This document shows positions 5,387 through 5,441 of a stretch of 5,441 nucleotides of DNA, one piece after another. Location: positions 1 to 5,441 of the forward strand of contig CAZZNQ010000134.1 in NCBI GenBank assembly GCA_964655775.1, in the 5' to 3' direction. Source of the DNA: CAZZNQ01 sp964655775 (lineage in GTDB: Bacteria > Planctomycetota > Brocadiia > SM23-32). The stretch's first letter is position 1, and each line of letters begins with the position of its first letter. The position numbers and the translations under genes were made by a program. Below the pieces are notes generated by a model, which worked only from the letters and a program-made list of their open reading frames with translations, did not search any database and had not been told where the DNA came from.

Positions 5387-5441
5387 GTGGCTGAAGATGC
5401 CAAGGATAAGGTGATCAATCTTGTTGCCGAGCGCATGGGTG
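5387..5441 (+). CDS. acpP: Acyl carrier protein, first 18 codons (partial, runs off right edge)
   Basis: Carries growing acyl chains on a phosphopantetheine arm for all Fab enzymes and donates them to PlsX. Only (M)AEDAKDKVINLVAERMG is visible, read from a GTG start behind AGGAGGT. The pattern DKVINLVAERMG matches ACP helix I (EKVxxIVAExxGV) and the position directly after fabG is the standard place for acpP. The DSL motif with the modified serine, about residue 37, is beyond the window, so the identification rests on helix I and context. The predicted promoter and two hairpins upstream suggest it is also expressed apart from the rest of the operon. Confidence 0.85.
   Translation, partial: MAEDAKDKVINLVAERMG

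Noticed and set aside
1..5441. CRISPR array, insertion sequence, tRNA, phage or toxin-antitoxin element
   Set aside because: No spaced direct repeats, terminal inverted repeats, cloverleaf or transposase-like protein were seen; the composition is uniform housekeeping DNA.

Overview
This window holds a compact bacterial fatty-acid and phospholipid synthesis cluster on the + strand, with the start of a leucine-biosynthesis gene running the other way at the left edge. DNA is GC-rich by eye, with short intergenic gaps and good Shine-Dalgarno sites. The organism is a Gram-negative-type bacterium. The L32 tail of two Cys pairs, the GLSLG nucleophile elbow in FabD and the order rpmF-plsX-fabH-fabD-fabG-acpP would fit the Planctomycetota / PVC group or a nearby environmental lineage. 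That assignment is a low-confidence impression from family knowledge; no taxonomic marker is present.

Layout: bases 1-744 (minus) are the first 248 codons of a 3-isopropylmalate dehydrogenase (leuB), cut by the window edge. Bases 745-1084 contain no convincing protein gene. They form a divergent control region with a sigma70-like promoter facing leuB, a second one facing rpmF, and an untranslated leader of about 157 nt before rpmF. Then come rpmF (1085-1309), plsX (1327-2409), fabH (2458-3453), fabD (3500-4435) and fabG (4499-5242), all on the + strand and separated by 17 to 63 bases. A 144-base gap (5243-5386) carries a likely internal promoter and two hairpins. The window ends in the first 18 codons of acpP, which starts with GTG.

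How the genes work together: FabD charges ACP (acpP) with malonate, FabH condenses malonyl-ACP with a short acyl-CoA primer to start the chain, and FabG does the first reduction of each elongation round. PlsX converts finished acyl-ACP to acyl-phosphate for phospholipid synthesis. Ribosomal protein L32 is the usual co-transcribed partner of plsX and fabH in many bacteria, tying membrane synthesis to growth. leuB is transcribed away from the cluster and is functionally separate.

The window is mostly conserved housekeeping. I found no undescribed multi-gene system. The points most worth a second look are the mirrored -35 boxes between leuB and rpmF, the structured rpmF and acpP leaders, and a cofactor-determining Asp in FabG that suggests NADH rather than NADPH use.
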